DNA of 64,000 nt. Origin: Cryptomeria japonica. Lineage: Eukaryota > Streptophyta > Pinopsida > Cupressales > Cupressaceae. The stretch is taken from contig NC_081412.1 in assembly GCF_030272615.1 (NCBI RefSeq), forward strand, positions 547,862,488 to 547,926,487, read 5' to 3'. Positions 10,801 through 24,188 of the stretch are shown piece by piece; the stretch's first letter is position 1; each line of letters starts with the position of its first letter. The notes under the pieces were generated by a model. The model searched no databases, was not told the origin of the DNA, and worked only from the letters and a program-made list of their open reading frames with translations. The position numbers and the translations under genes are program-made.

Positions 10801-12546
10801 ACTGATGAGTGTTTGAGCAGGTTTGTCGGGTATGCATTTCCACCGTTTTTATGTGCATCTTTTGAATTGCTTCAAATCATTGCTTTCTAATTCTTTCAGT
10901 ATTCACAGGCTGGGGATATCCTTTTCATTAAAGAATTTGAATTATCTTGAAAATGGGTGATCAGAAGCATTAAACTGATCTTTTTTTTCTAGAATTAATT
11001 CACATTGCTATATGGGCATCAATAATAAACATCTGATAAAACAATCAATTAACCTCAGAAATCTTTGCATTGTAAAGTTCAGGCACAGGCTGTACCTTTT
11101 CGTTGATTTTTGCACCAGTCATTCATTTTTTCACCATAGGTATTGCATTAGTAGGTTACATTCCACTTAACTTTTGCTTAATTCTTCTGCCTGGGTTTCA
11201 TGATTATTTTTGAGAGGAACCTGGGTATAGGTATTGTTGCTAGTACCGAAGAGGCTTGATATGGTGGGTACACTAGGAATCTTGGTATAGGCATATTGAT
11301 TACACTGAAGAGGCTTGATATGGTGGGTACATTTGTTTATCTCCAAGTCAAATGTGGACGGTCCTCTTCTAATTAAGGTCCAATCCTCTCTGTCAATTGA
11401 AAGTTCCATGCACCAGTGTCTATGGTCTTCTCCACAATAGGGTCCAATTCTTCTGTTAAAAAGAAACCCTTTTTTCTTTCGTGCAATCACATATGATGCA
11501 CATCCGTTCACTTGGATGCCAGTCTGAGCGTAATCTGCTCTACCTAACTTGCCGGAGTTGCGCCTATCCTTGTTACTCCCTTCACATATTCTTTTGACTG
11601 GGGGTGGGGTGATGCTCTGTTTTGCTACTGACGAACCTCCAAATTAGTGAATTCTAATGGTTTATAACATCCTGAATTTGGTTGTTGCTAATGGTGGGGA
11701 TCCATGGAGGGGCCATTGCAAAGTCCTTGCTCTGGGTGCACTATGAAAGCTAACTAATTGGAAAATTTACCAAAGAAAAGCTATATTTTTGCAAAAAATT
11801 CTATATGTAACTGTTAAGGAAGGTTTATCTGAGGTCTCAGGGAAGTTTCAAATAGGTGCTTCAGGGAAAATTAAGTGCGGTGTCTACTAAATTGGCGAGA
11901 GTTATATATTTTTAACTCCTCTATAGCTAAATGCTTCTATTACAATCATCTGTATTTTGGAGTAAACATAACAGTAGAGTTAGCCTACATGGAGGCTGCC
12001 GTTAAAACTAGAATTACCACTTGCTATTTTGAAGAGAAAACTGGTACAAAAATTGCAATACACAGGCTGCCATTCAGCTAGATCAGGTTTTCAGATTATG
12101 TTTCATTTGTTAGAAATTTACATTCCCTTCTGCAGTATATTTAAAGTCTCCGTGCCAAGGGGATAAAAAATTGCAGCAAGATGTTTAATTGTCAAGAGTT
12201 AGCATGCACAGAGGTCAATTTTTATTGTAGTTGTTTGCCTCCATATTTGAAGGTAATTTCTCAGCAGAAAGCTTATAATTTTAATTTGTCTTAGGAACAC
12301 ATGTGATCTAAAAACTAAAGATAAACATCGAATCATTACCCTGCGATGACCGGTTAGGGACTTGTCCTCTAAATTATTACTAGAATGTCTTTACTGTTTT
12401 TCTTACTAGTATTTGAATCATGAATGTATGAATTGGTATGCATTGTTTAATTTTTAGTTTTCTCCCTGCAAACAATAATTCCTGAATTTTTTGATCTTCA
12501 GATTTGCTCTTACCTCTTTTCAGTCTTTTTACTTTTGGATCATACG
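10801..12546 (+). other. probable RAD5A leader or 5' intron region
   Basis: No conserved ORF is visible. CT-rich and T-rich tracts and several GT and AG sites would allow an untranslated first exon spliced to a site shortly before the start codon (for example the TTCAG at about 12520), but I cannot choose between them. Confidence 0.3.
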
Positions 12547-15500
12547 ATGGGGAGCAAGGAAAACAATGAAAAGATAAAAGCAATCAGAGCAATTTTGGGC
12601 TCCGAGTCATCAGAAATGGACATAATCAGAGCTCTTCATCTTGCAAAAAATGACATTACTAGGGCTATAAACATTATTTTTGACATTCCTGGGTTTCAAA
12701 ATAGGGACAAGTTCAATATCAAACGCACCACACCTGGTGCTGGAGCTCGAGTTTCAGTGGCCAACAATCATGTTTCTTCTAGGAACAATCTAGATTACTC
12801 TATTATGGAAACTCCTGTAATGGATAAAGACAAAATGATCATTCCATATGTGCACATGGAAGCTACACAGAGAAATGAACATGGAGTTTCCACACCATTG
12901 AAGCAAGATTCTCCAAGAACACCCTATATGCGAATGACTCAATCACAATCGCTGGCTAAGGTTGACAGAAGTGCAATTGTATGTGTCGATTCAAAGTCTT
13001 ATGACAGAAGTGCCATTGTATGTGTTGACGATTCAGAGTCTTATGATAAATCCAAGTTCTCTAGTCAAGGATATGAATTGAGCATAATTGAGGAATCGAG
13101 TTGCTTCTCCAGTAGTGAGGGTGGTGAAGGGTTCAGTGCTCCTCAGATGGAGGATGATTGGTGGTTTGTTGGTAGCACTGAAGTGACAGGTTTTTCAACT
13201 TGTAGAGGTAGGAAGATTAAGAGAGGAGATGTTGTTACATTCTCTTTTCCCGATCCTTCCAATCAATCTCACTCTAGATATTGGGGAAGAGGAAGAGCTG
13301 TTGCTGCCTGTTCTGAGATTGTGAGATTCTCCACAGAAAGATCTGGAGAGGTAAGGGCATTATTTGTGAAGAGCCGCTAAACCTGTGACATCTCTTTTGT
13401 AAACTGCCGGAACAAGTAGCATTTTGTTTGCAGATGAAAAATGATATTGGTTTGAAGTACTTTTTAATGGGCCCAAGCTCTGTGGTGTATTCATAACTGA
13501 AAATAATATTCCTAATGGAATCGTATGATTAGCAGTGTTCATTATGTATTAATTTTAGATGGTCAATGCAGATTGGTCGCCTTCCTACCGATTGGACTCG
13601 ATGCCTTATTCCTTTGATCAACTCAAAAAAAGTGACAGTAGTGGGTCATTGTGTAGCTGCACCTGAAACCCTTGGGTTGATGAACTGTATACTGCTGAAT
13701 ATCAGGTGACCTTCTTGATAATAGTTAAGTGGCACTGTATTTAATGGTACTTAGCTGTATGTGCGTCCTGTGTGCTGCTATGGTTCATTGGATTGTTTCT
13801 TGCTTCTGATAGAGTTAGTGGCACACACAAAGTGCTGGTTATCCGAAATGGGAAATTATGAACCATTTTCTATGACAATGCATGGACCTTGATTCTTACT
13901 GTTATCGGTTTCATCTCTTACCGAATCTTTTCTTTTGGTGCAATTTGCAGGTTGTATATCCATGATTCGATTTTTACAAATGACAGTGGACTTCCATCAA
14001 AATTGATTGTTTCGTTGACAGAGGATAGTACGGTTCACCCTCTTCCAACTTTGTTCAAGTTGCTTGGCAAGGAGCCCTTTCAAAAGGTAGGAGTTTGTTT
14101 TAAAAATTGGAAAATTGCATCTTTCCTTTGGACAGTGTTGTGTCTAGATGATTAATTTCAATCCATTCTACTGCGTATGAATGGGGGAATCTTACAAGCA
14201 GTGATTGGTAGCTAAGGATTTTGTTTCAAGATGATCAGAAACCACTCTAGGTTTTATGTTGTTTTGGTTCCCTGTTTTAAAAGCCTAAGTGAGGCTTTTT
14301 GATGTTTTTCTGAGTTTTGTCTTTTTTACAGGCTGAATTCACTCCTGATGATCTCTACACGAGGAAACGTTCTCTAGAAATTAGGGTATGGAAGCTTGTC
14401 TGAATTTCTTTTATTTTTGGGTGAAAATGTCTTTTTGTGCCAGCTACACGTTGAAGATTCTTTGAGCAATTATACTTTCATAACTGACTGAGCCTCATTT
14501 TAAATGCTTATATACATGTTTACCATAGATCAATATCTCTACCGTATCAAACGTGAGCTTCATTTTTCTAAAAGGTTATTTGTATTGTGAACAGGATAGC
14601 TCCAGGGACTCAATACCATCACTACCTGCACGCAAATGCCGCAAGCTTACTTCAGGTGTGGAAAAACAGGAAGATGAAGGAGAGGAGGCTTTGTCTGATT
14701 CAGATTTGAACAAACTAGTTGGTGCATCGGAAAGCTGCTATCTAGAGGTCCATAATCATTCTTTCTATGATTCTATCAATGATTGATGCCATATTCAACT
14801 ATTAAATGTTCAAATTCTTTTGATACAAAATCCCTTTCCATCATTTTTTGCAGGAAAAGGAACCACCAACTACTTTGTTGTGTGAATTACGTCCATATCA
14901 GAAGCAAGCACTGTTTTGGATGACTAAATTGGAAAAGGGAACAGAAATGGAAAAGGCTGCAAAAACCCTCCATCCCTGTTGGAATAGCTACCATATTGCC
15001 GACAAGTATGACAAAAATTGTATACTTAGGCTTGATCACAGCAATAAAACTTATTGCACACTTTTTTCTTTTACGGTGTATTGATGACTTCTTTTATTCA
15101 TATATAGGAGAGCAACAGTGGTTTATGTCAATGTCTTCTCAGGGGAGGCATCTAATAAGTTTCCCAGTGCCTTGAAAATAACAAGAGGAGGAGTATGTAT
15201 TGGTTTGTTGTTTTAGTTTGTTGAAAGAAAATCAAATGCTACTGTTTTAATTAAATGGTTGATTTTACCCATGAACCGGTATCTGATTTTGCATTTGTAT
15301 AAAGATTTTGGCAGATGCAATGGGGCTTGGGAAGACTGTGATGACAATTTCTCTTTTGCTTGCAAACCCTGGAAGAGGAGGCTCTGCTAAGGTTACAGAT
15401 GATGTTGATCTTTATAAAGATGACTCTGGTGTAATAACTCTTCCAGATTCCTCCTCCCCTTTAACTGAAACAAATCAGAAGCATAATGATGCTGCAAGTA

Positions 15501-18500
15501 AAACCAACTTGAGACAATCTGGAAGACAATTTCATAAGGGAGGGGGCACCCTCATAGTATGTCCCATGACATTGTTAGGGCAATGGAAGGTATGCTACTC
15601 TATATCAGCATGGCAACCATTGCATTGTTTGAGGCTTGTTTTGCAGCATGGTGTTTTCCAAGTAGAAAATAGTATTCAACTTTCCAGATGTTTTGGACAA
15701 GTTTTCATACATTTATATGTTCACTAAGCGCTGTATTGCTCATGTGCAGACGGAAATTGAGGCCCATGTGCAATCTGAATCCTTATCTGTTTATGTTCAT
15801 TATGGAGAAAGCAGAGCAAGAGATGCCAAACCTCTTTTGGGACATGATGTCGTCTTGACCACATATGGAGTGTTGTCATCAGGATTCCAGTCTGAGGTAG
15901 GCTCAAGCATCATATACTTCTTTGCATTCACATTAAAATTTGATTGGGAAGTTGAGAACCTTCTATATTGCTGTATTTTTTAGTGATTTGTTGGTGAAAG
16001 TAAGCTGGTGCTGACAATTTTGTAGAATCCTCAAGAAGAAAGTGTGCTTCATGCAATACACTGGTTTAGGGTGGTGCTTGATGAGGCACATACCATAAAG
16101 TCCTCCAAGTGCAGAGTATCGCAAGCTGTATTTGCCCTTGTTGCGGATCGCCGCTGGTGTCTTACAGGAACTCCCATACAGGTATATAGTATAGATCGGC
16201 ATCTGCATGTGAGCCTGGATTCTGGTCACTAGTATAACTCTTAATTCCTGTGCAGAACAAACTTGAGGACATTTACAGTCTTCTCCATTTTCTACGGGTT
16301 GAGCCATGGAGTAACTGGGGATGGTATGTGCCTTCTCTTACGTTATTGTATAGTTTAACTTTTAAATTTAGAAATTAATTTTATTATGGCTTGCTATTTC
16401 ATCTTGAGAGATTTTATATTGATCTTGAAATTGACATCACTGATATATGTGAATTTACTTGGCTTGAACTTTGAAGTTGTAGGATGTATCTTTGTGATTT
16501 CTATTAACGGCATCTCTAGGATCACTGGGTCAATGCTCAATTAGTTTCTGCTGTGGAACTTTTGCGATTGATTGTCTATAGTATAAATAGAAATTTTATT
16601 TTGGAATTTTTTTGAGGTTAGAAAAGAAGCTATAGGATGTGAAGTCCACTTGGCTATGAATATGTTGAAACTATGAAGCCAAACAGATGTGAGAATAGAC
16701 TACCAAGAGATGGTAATTGCAATACACAATCCATGATTGTTAAACATTTCTGTAGCTCATATATCATTAACACTCGTGTAGTTTGGGCCATACGGTGAGC
16801 TGACATTAAGAAATTAGCCATGTTTAAAGACATACTTATGCTTGAACCGTGTGAACTTATGTAGGATCTCGAAGAAAATGATTTTATTTGTTCTCTTTCC
16901 TTATATTGATATCTCTTTCTTTGGACGATCTATTTGCATTTTTCTACCTGTATGGATAATTGTATCTTAAAAGCAAGAAGTATTACGCATTGCTGTGTTT
17001 GGAAATTTAAGAATGAACACTTGTACTCTTAGGCTGCCAAATGGGACTAAATTCTAAAGCTTCTGGTATCCCTCCTTTGTCAGCTCAAGTACCTTTCTGC
17101 ATTAGTACTAGCATAGATGCACTACTTGCAAAAACTTGGCGAGTTTTTCTTTGCAGTGAGTAATTATGCCATTGATTCATCGGGAATAAAAACTTGGTGA
17201 GTTTTCGGCAAAAATTGAGCTGCATAAAAAAAGGAGGCCCAAACACGTAAAAAAACTATCTAATTTTTTTTTTCAAGTCAGTCTCATTCTTCTCATCAGA
17301 ATATATACATGAAATATAACATTTAAGTATTCCTTTCTTGTACTTAAGTTATATTTCATGTATATATTGGAAGGATGTTTGAGAGTGGTTTCAGATCTCT
17401 AAGAGTTATAATGCAAATGTTAGGTTTTAGAAGGTCTTTTAAATTTTCAGACTTAGTTAATTTTCAGTAATCAGTAGGCTCCTATCAGCATTCTCTCCCT
17501 CTCTCTATCTCACTCACTTCATCTGTCTCGAATTTTAGACCTATCTATCTCCCTATCACTCTTCCTCTATCTCCTCTCTCTACTATTTTCTATCTCACTC
17601 TCTCCTCTCTCCCCCAAGATCTAGACGTATCTCTCTACCCCTCACTCTCACCCTTAGACCACCGCGAGGGGTGCTACCATCAACATCATTTTGGTGAGGT
17701 GGACAAGCCACATCGAATTCCTAGGATTAGAACCTCTACTTCTATCTCTCCCTTGGTTTTCAATGGAGCTGGGAAGAGGAAGATGTAAAATGTTTTGATG
17801 TAGTATTTACTTTTAGTTATACAAAAACAATTTGCAATTTTATTTTGTTTTAGTCTATCAACCATCCTCATTTCACAATAGGATGCCATTTTGTACCCAA
17901 TTTGCATTTAAATCAATCAAATATATCTAGACTCAGCTTGTTTCTTTTGTGTACTCATTTGTTGACTCATTGAATGCATCTCCTCATTGAATTTTGCCAA
18001 AAAAAATGCATTTCTAATTAAAATTAAGCAATTTTTTAACTTGTCGAGTTTTGCGGAGTTTTTTTTCAGACTTTGTCAAGTTTTTGTTTTTGGCAAGTAG
18101 TTCAGCTATGAGTACTAGCATCGGTTGAAGCTTTGTATAGCTTCTAGTCAGCTTGATTTTCCAAGTTGGAATCAAGGGTTTACAGATTATAGGCGGAAGC
18201 ATCTTGATTTGTCTCTGATTGATACATGAATTAGACCTTAACAAGGACATTGCCTAAATTGATAATCATGTGGAATTGAACCTGTATTGAATGTATGCTA
18301 TATGACAGGCAACTACTTATGAATTCGAAACAACATATATGTTCACTCTCAAAAATTGTATGATGCAAGTCCTTAAAAGTGTGTTGTTTGTGAATAATGC
18401 ATTTCGTATTTTGCAGGTGGTATAAATTAATTCAGAAACCTTATGAGGAAGGTGATGAACGTGGGTTGAAATTAGTACAGGCTATTTTAAGGCCACTAAT

Positions 18501-21500
18501 GTTGCGGAGGACAAAAGACAGCACCGACAAAGATGGCAGGTATAACCATAGGGACATGAAGGACTTCGTGTTGCTTTAGTATAGGGTCTCTTTGATTGTT
18601 TTTCTAATGGCTCATTCTTCAAAAATTCAGACCCATTCTTGTTCTTCCTCCAACTGATGTGCAAGTAATTGAGTGTGAGCTTTCTGAAGCTGAGAATGAC
18701 TTCTATACAGCTTTGTATAAAAGATCTAAGGTAAACTCTTTTGTTCTACCAAGTGAAATATATATCTCGATGGTTATATTCTGATCCATTTTGCTTCCTT
18801 TATGATCACTTAATAAATTGAGATTTTTTCACCTTGCAGGTCAAATTCGATCAGTTTGTGGAACAAGGCAAAGTTCTTCATAACTATGCTTCGATTCTGG
18901 AGTTGCTTTTAAGGCTGCGCCAATGTTGTGATCATCCCTTTCTTGTCATGAGGTAAGCTTTTTGGTATCTGGTGCACTTTTTAGAGTGACTTCTATAAAC
19001 TTATTTTCACTTAGCTTCTAAGTTAAAATCCCATTGCTTGATAAGTTTTCAGTCTTCTTTATCTTGATTTAAACTACTAAAACCATAGTTATGTGCTTTG
19101 AAATTTATTGCAAGAACGATGCTGGTTCTCATGTATAAATGATGGATAGTTTCAATAGGAAATAGACTCCTTTGTTATTAACTACCACGATTTAGATACT
19201 ATTCTATTGATTATTAAGTGTTTTGACTTTTGCTTCTTTTGATGCCTTTATTTATATGATCAGCTGCTGTTTGAATTTTGGATTTTCCAATTTAACCTGT
19301 TCTTGTTGGATCATATGTGATAGCTATGACATTCTGGTTGGTCTTTGAACTGCAGCCGTGGTGATACACAACTCTATTCTGATATGAACAAACTAGCAAA
19401 ACGTTTTCTTGAAGGAAGCAAGCTGTCTGCTAAAGGAGATTCTCATACTGCACCCACAAAAGCTTATATTGAAGAAGTGGTTGGAGAGCTTAGTAATGGT
19501 GGAAGAGGAGAATGTCCTATTTGTCTCGAATCAATCGAAGATGCAGTGCTTACACCTTGTGCACATCGTATGTGTCGTGAATGCCTATTAGCAAGCTGGA
19601 ACAAATCTTCAAGTGGCTTTTGTCCTATATGCAGGTAAGTAGTCTGCAAATTATTTAGATTTGTAGTTCAATTTGACTACTTTGACGTAGAGAGTTTTTG
19701 AAAGACAATTAAAGTTTAAAACATCTTGGGGATATGTTTATGGTTTTGAGTGTCTTGAATCTTTTTCTTGAAGCATTCTCCTACAGAAACAAACTCAGAC
19801 TGATTGCATTTCCCTTTTCAAATTGCAGATATACTATAAGCAAACATGATTTGATCACGTGTCCAACAAATAGCCGGTTCCAAATAGATGTTAAGCAAAA
19901 TTGGAAAGAATCATCAAAGGTTTCTGCTCTTTTAAAAGAGTTTTCTGGACTTAAGGCATCAGGGTCAAAAAGTATTGTCTTTAGCCAGTGGACTTCCTTT
20001 TTAGACCTTTTGCAGATACCTTTTCAAAGGTAGGTTATTTTCTGCTAAAACATTTGAGTTTGTGTTATTGTTTTTGATGAGGAAGAGAAATCCAAGTAAC
20101 GACTGATTCAAAATTTCAAAGTACATGGAAGTTGAAATGAGTGCCTAATAGTATAAGCTATTCACATTATTTTAAAATTTGAATGAAGTTTGAAACTGAC
20201 TTTACTGGTTACCGAGGGATGCTTAATACTTATTAAATGTTTAGTTCTATCTGGCAATCTATTAATATAGTTGACAAGTACCTTCATTCAAAATAGATCA
20301 CTTCAGGAAACCATAATAGGCTACTCTTAGATACCGACTTTTCGCTGTATAGACTAAATGTTTAGCATTCAACTTTTGGTGTATGAAATCTTACGGCAGG
20401 GTATCCTGTTGAGGAATATTGCTGCTCCTATTTTCATATGGGTTGTAGTTGCATAAAAATTATCTTGTTGAACTACAGGAATAATAGGATTGATAGCAGA
20501 AGAATCAGAACCCCTATTTTCGGATTCATAATTTGAGCAGGTGCAAAGAAGGGGGTTGAGACTTCTTGCACTTGCTCAAGAATTTTAGGGGCAGGGGCGT
20601 GCTTGTTTACAGTTAAATGTATCATAATTTTTTTTTCATTCTATTTCTTGTGAAATTTCCCATCTGCAATAGTTGACAACCAAAACTTGGATCTATGGGA
20701 CCAATTTTTCTGTCGAGTAACCCTGAAATATCTAAGCAGGATCTTCTGGTAACCCTCTTCCATGGAACCCACTATGATTTTTTTTTAAATTATTTATGTT
20801 GAAACATTTTTTTTGATGTCACGCCAAAAATATATTTGTTTATTTTGGGAAAATTTAAAGCTTGTTCATCATACTCGGCCTATTTCCACGATATACCATG
20901 CGTACAAAATTTGGCAGCACTTGAGTAGTCAGAACCAAATAAAGCAAAGCCATCCTTACTTAAATGGCATGGATCATGGTGAGCTGAGGCTTTACTTGCT
21001 GCCAGTGTCGTATTTATGTTTATGACAAGCCTCTTGATCTTAAATCCTCAGTTTATGCTGTTTCTATTGAAAACACTAAAATACTATTCAGGGGTGGTGC
21101 TTTACAAAAATTATGGTCAGCTGAGTGCTTGCCGCCAGTCTCATTTTTATGTTTATAACAATTCACTTTACCTTAAATTCTTGGTTTATGTTGTTTCTGT
21201 TGAAAATAGAAAAAGGATGTACAGAGGTAGTGCTTTTCAAAAGCCATGAAAAATTGTTTTTGGTCCCCCCTCTCTCTCAGTCGCGTGCGCACACACACTT
21301 GGTTTGTTTTGTTTCTGGAAAACCAAAAAGATGTCTATGAAATAGTACAGAAACCGCACGGCATATTGTTTTTGGTCCTTTGGTTCTCTTTCTCTATCTC
21401 ATTTCTTCTTCCTCCCTCCCTTCCCCTTCTCTGCTCCCTATCCCCATTTCTCTGCTCCTCATCATTTCTCCTAGTTTTACAATTCACATGCATTCTTTTT

Positions 21501-24188
21501 AAGCCTTTCTTCAAGATCAAGGTAAACGGATGAAGTTTACTGCACTTAAATCCTTGTACCTTATTAGTTTTTTCGAGTTCCACGATACTAAACATTCCTT
21601 TATTTAACTTGCAGGATGAATTATGGGTTTGTGCGCTTGGATGGAACAATGAGCCAACAACAGAGAGAGAGAGTGATCAAGGAATTCAGCCAAAATCCAC
21701 ATATTTTGGTAGGATATAGTTTTACTGTGAAGAATGGTTCTGTTTTGGTTTTACCGAAATACTTAAGGTTGCTATTTTTCTTATGCTATAATGTGTTGTA
21801 GGTGATGCTCATTTCCTTGAAGGCTGGAGGTGTGGGGATAAATCTAACTGCCGCATCTAATGTTTTTCTGATGGTCAGTACTTAATAAACCTCTGGGCTT
21901 TGTTGCAATTATTTTATTTACATGTCTTGTTGTTTTGGCTGCGTGGTTGTCAAGTTGGAAATGGCTATCTATACAATAGTTTATGCATCGATATATTTTT
22001 GATATATTATATTGAAGCAGTCATCGGTTAGGAGGGACTTCAAAGAGATCAATCCGGACCGGTTAGCAAGAGTAAACACAACGAAAACACAAAGATATGA
22101 TTGAAGCGATCCAGAACAGATTGTTTTATTTCATGAAAATTGATTACAACCAACCGAGTTACAGCAGACTCACAGGCTTGGTAGAACATACTCAAAGTAC
22201 ATAATAGGTCAACTAAGACCTTGAATCTTAAGATCTATCTTCTACGTTCAATCTAGCTACTTGGTTCTTCCTTTCATTCATTCTAATGCACAATTACAAT
22301 TATATATACAATCCAAGGGATTTGGTCAGCCCAAAAAGGGATCAAAACCTGAAAAACAAGACCTAACGTGTAAAATTAACAAGGTCGGCCTCCGCCAAGA
22401 GATTCATCCGGAAAATTCAAAGGATGAAGTGTAGATCACGGGAAAAGGTCAACCACGCGCTAAATCGGAATCAATGCCCAAGGCTCCGCAAGCTTCGGAA
22501 GGGTTTTGGTAGATCACCAAAATAGGTCCAGGCAACCGGTAACAAGAACTGTTAACTGGTAACAGGAAACTGTAAAGGAAACTGATAGCGATATCTTGCT
22601 GGAAAATGATCCAAATGTGATGCGGTCTGGAAATAAGAAAGATGATAAAGTCTTCAAGTAGAATCCAACTCCATAAGATCCGGTGAGCCAAAATTGAAAC
22701 ACATAGAAAGAAAAGATGAAACTGCAAATAAAAAAGAAAATGTTTTTGGTTGATGCAAGATTGTTGTGAACTCGGATGCTCCTGATCATATATAAAACCT
22801 TTATTCTCACCAAATACATATATTTTGTCAATCAATGAGTTTTGTAGTCAGAAATGTGGTTGGAGAAGTTGTCAATCAATGAGTTTTGTAGTCAGAAATG
22901 TGGTTGGAGAAGTTGGTAACTGTTGGATGAACTCAATATTTATGTTCTTTATAATTGACGGTAGAAACAGATCGTTCAGTTTGACAACGGAATCTCTTAG
23001 TTTGACGATAGAATATCTTGATATTGTTTAGTTTGACAATAGAATCTCTTGATACTCTAAAATCCATTTATTTGAAACGATGTTGACATTCTCAGATACT
23101 ACACGTTGACTAATAGTATAGCATATTTTTCATAAATAGTGCATTCACGTGATGTATGCATGAGATTTAAATGGTGTAACTTGTGATTACAGGCAAGTTT
23201 AAGTAAATGAAGTATGATTAGGCAGGGTTAGTGAAGCTTAAAAATTGAAATGAGTTGATGACAAAATAAAAATTTATAATTGAAAGTTGAAAGTCACTTT
23301 GCAAATATGGTAAATTTCTCAAGTCACAGTAGTTCAAAGATTGTCATCAATTTTTTTGTCGGATTATAATCTATGCCACAAGAGAAACAAAATTAAATTG
23401 AATAGTTTGAATTAATGTAGCCAAAACCTCCATATTGAAAAATATCATGATCTCTTGTGAGAGTAGATACGTTGACCCACACTCTCAAACCTGGATTGAC
23501 CCCACATTAAATTTCTTTGAGAAAAGTTCTATACGTTTTGGGGTATTTGCTAGGAAAATATTCTCTACTTCATTTTTCTTTCCTTCTTTTTCTTCAATAA
23601 TTTTAAACTGTCTTTCATTAACATGACAACTATGATTTGAACGTAATCATGGTTTTGAAAAGAAAGCAGCTGATGGCATTTCTATCGGTGTTGTATATTT
23701 ATGGATTACATTTTTTCAATTCAAATATGAGATTGATCGAGAGGGCTTTGATTGCTTGAAAATAGGACCCATGGTGGAACCCTGCAGTTGAGGAGCAGGC
23801 AATTATGCGCATTCACCGCATTGGTCAGACCAAGGAAGTTAAAGTCAGGCGTTTCATCGTTAAGGTTGGTTTCCTGTAGTACTGAATATCCACTTTGTGT
23901 TACTCAGTCTGGTCTTGTTCTTAATTTGTATTGTTCCTATTGATGTGAAGGTCTAAAGGAGCAAGATAATGATATGGTCTAGATTTTGCATTAAGTACTG
24001 TATTCTCATTATATGCATCTTTTGATTTTTTAGTAAATGTAGTTGTTTGGTTCAATGATGTATAGGGTACAGTAGAAGAAAGGATGCAGCAGGTTCAGGC
24101 ACGCAAGCAGCGAATGATTGCTGGAGCTCTAACTGATCAAGAGGTCCGCAGTACAAGGATTGAAGAGCTTAAAATGCTATTCAGATAG
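12547..24188 (+). CDS. RAD5A: DNA repair protein RAD5A (SNF2 ATPase-RING E3 ligase)
   Basis: Twenty exons, all GT-AG and in phase: 12547-13350, 13572-13705, 13951-14086, 14332-14385, 14595-14747, 14854-15005, 15108-15192, 15305-15589, 15750-15896, 16026-16181, 16256-16323, 18417-18539, 18631-18730, 18840-18952, 19356-19634, 19829-20029, 21615-21708, 21802-21873, 23766-23864, 24066-24188. They total 3378 bp (1125 residues; Arabidopsis RAD5A is about 1030). Domain order: UBA/CUE-like N-terminus (5-45), HIRAN from about 204 (DDWWFVG), SNF2 Walker A DAMGLGKT (K516), DEAH 669-672, C3HC4 RING with C890/C893/C905/H907/C910/C913/C926/C929, helicase C with [14 protein letters not shown] and the IHRIGQTKE motif, ending EELKMLFR. 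Family role: nuclear PCNA polyubiquitination with Ubc13-Mms2 and fork remodelling for error-free damage tolerance. The start matches the family N-terminus MG(S/T)K. The extra length lies in the linker before HIRAN (with a 13/14-residue tandem repeat, 140-166) and around exon 8. Confidence 0.95.
17112..18110. mobile_element. hAT-like non-autonomous DNA transposon in RAD5A intron 11
   Basis: A 999-bp insertion flanked by an exact 8-bp duplication AGTACTAG (17104-17111 and 18111-18118). Terminal inverted repeats are about 24 bp: CATAGATGCACTACTTGC at the left against CATAGCTGAACTACTTGC at the right, both continuing into A-rich sequence. Subterminal copies of a CTTGGCGAGTTTT-like word appear in both orientations near the ends (about 17133, 17190, 18040, 18072). 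No transposase ORF is present. An 8-bp duplication with CA...TG ends fits hAT, although the first bases do not match the usual YARNG consensus exactly. It accounts for almost half of the largest intron. Confidence 0.75.
17300..17368. repeat. hairpin palindrome inside the hAT-like element
   Basis: Arms 17300-17329 and 17341-17368 are complementary (AATATATACATGAAATATAAC and its reverse complement, continuing into TTAAGTA) apart from a two-base bulge, with an 11-base loop. It is AT-rich and could extrude a cruciform. Confidence 0.7.
20985..21370 (+). repeat. diverged ~130-bp tandem repeat in RAD5A intron 16
   Basis: Two and a half copies of a unit (about 20985-21115, 21118-21245, partial 21296-21370) share TATTTATGTTTAT, GTTTATGNTGTTTCT, TTGAAAA and GGTNGTGCTTTNCAAAA blocks in the same order. 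Copies have diverged by perhaps a fifth. CT-rich microsatellite-like sequence follows (21370-21470). Confidence 0.55.
22013..22818 (-). mobile_element. solo LTR in RAD5A intron 18
   Basis: An 806-bp segment, clearly less AT-rich than the intron around it, with TG...CA ends (TGAAGCAGTC...CAAATACA) and a 5-bp duplication TATAT (22008-22012 and 22819-22823). On the minus strand it has a TATA-like TATATATA (22308-22301) followed by AATAAAAC (about 22130-22122) and ends GACTGCTTCA, a typical LTR layout. The duplication is low complexity, so the boundaries rest on the combined evidence. It belongs to a different family from the LTRs at 554-9264. Confidence 0.65.
22827..22914 (+). repeat. 44-bp perfect tandem duplication
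   Basis: Two identical 44-base units (22827-22870 and 22871-22914) immediately to the right of the intron 18 solo LTR. They are followed at 22977-23056 by a looser repeat of TTTGACAAtaGAATCTCTT words. Confidence 0.85.

Noticed and set aside
12535..12546. Upstream extension of RAD5A exon 1 by four codons
   Set aside because: It begins with TTG. The first ATG is 12547, and the family N-terminus MG(S/T)K matches there.
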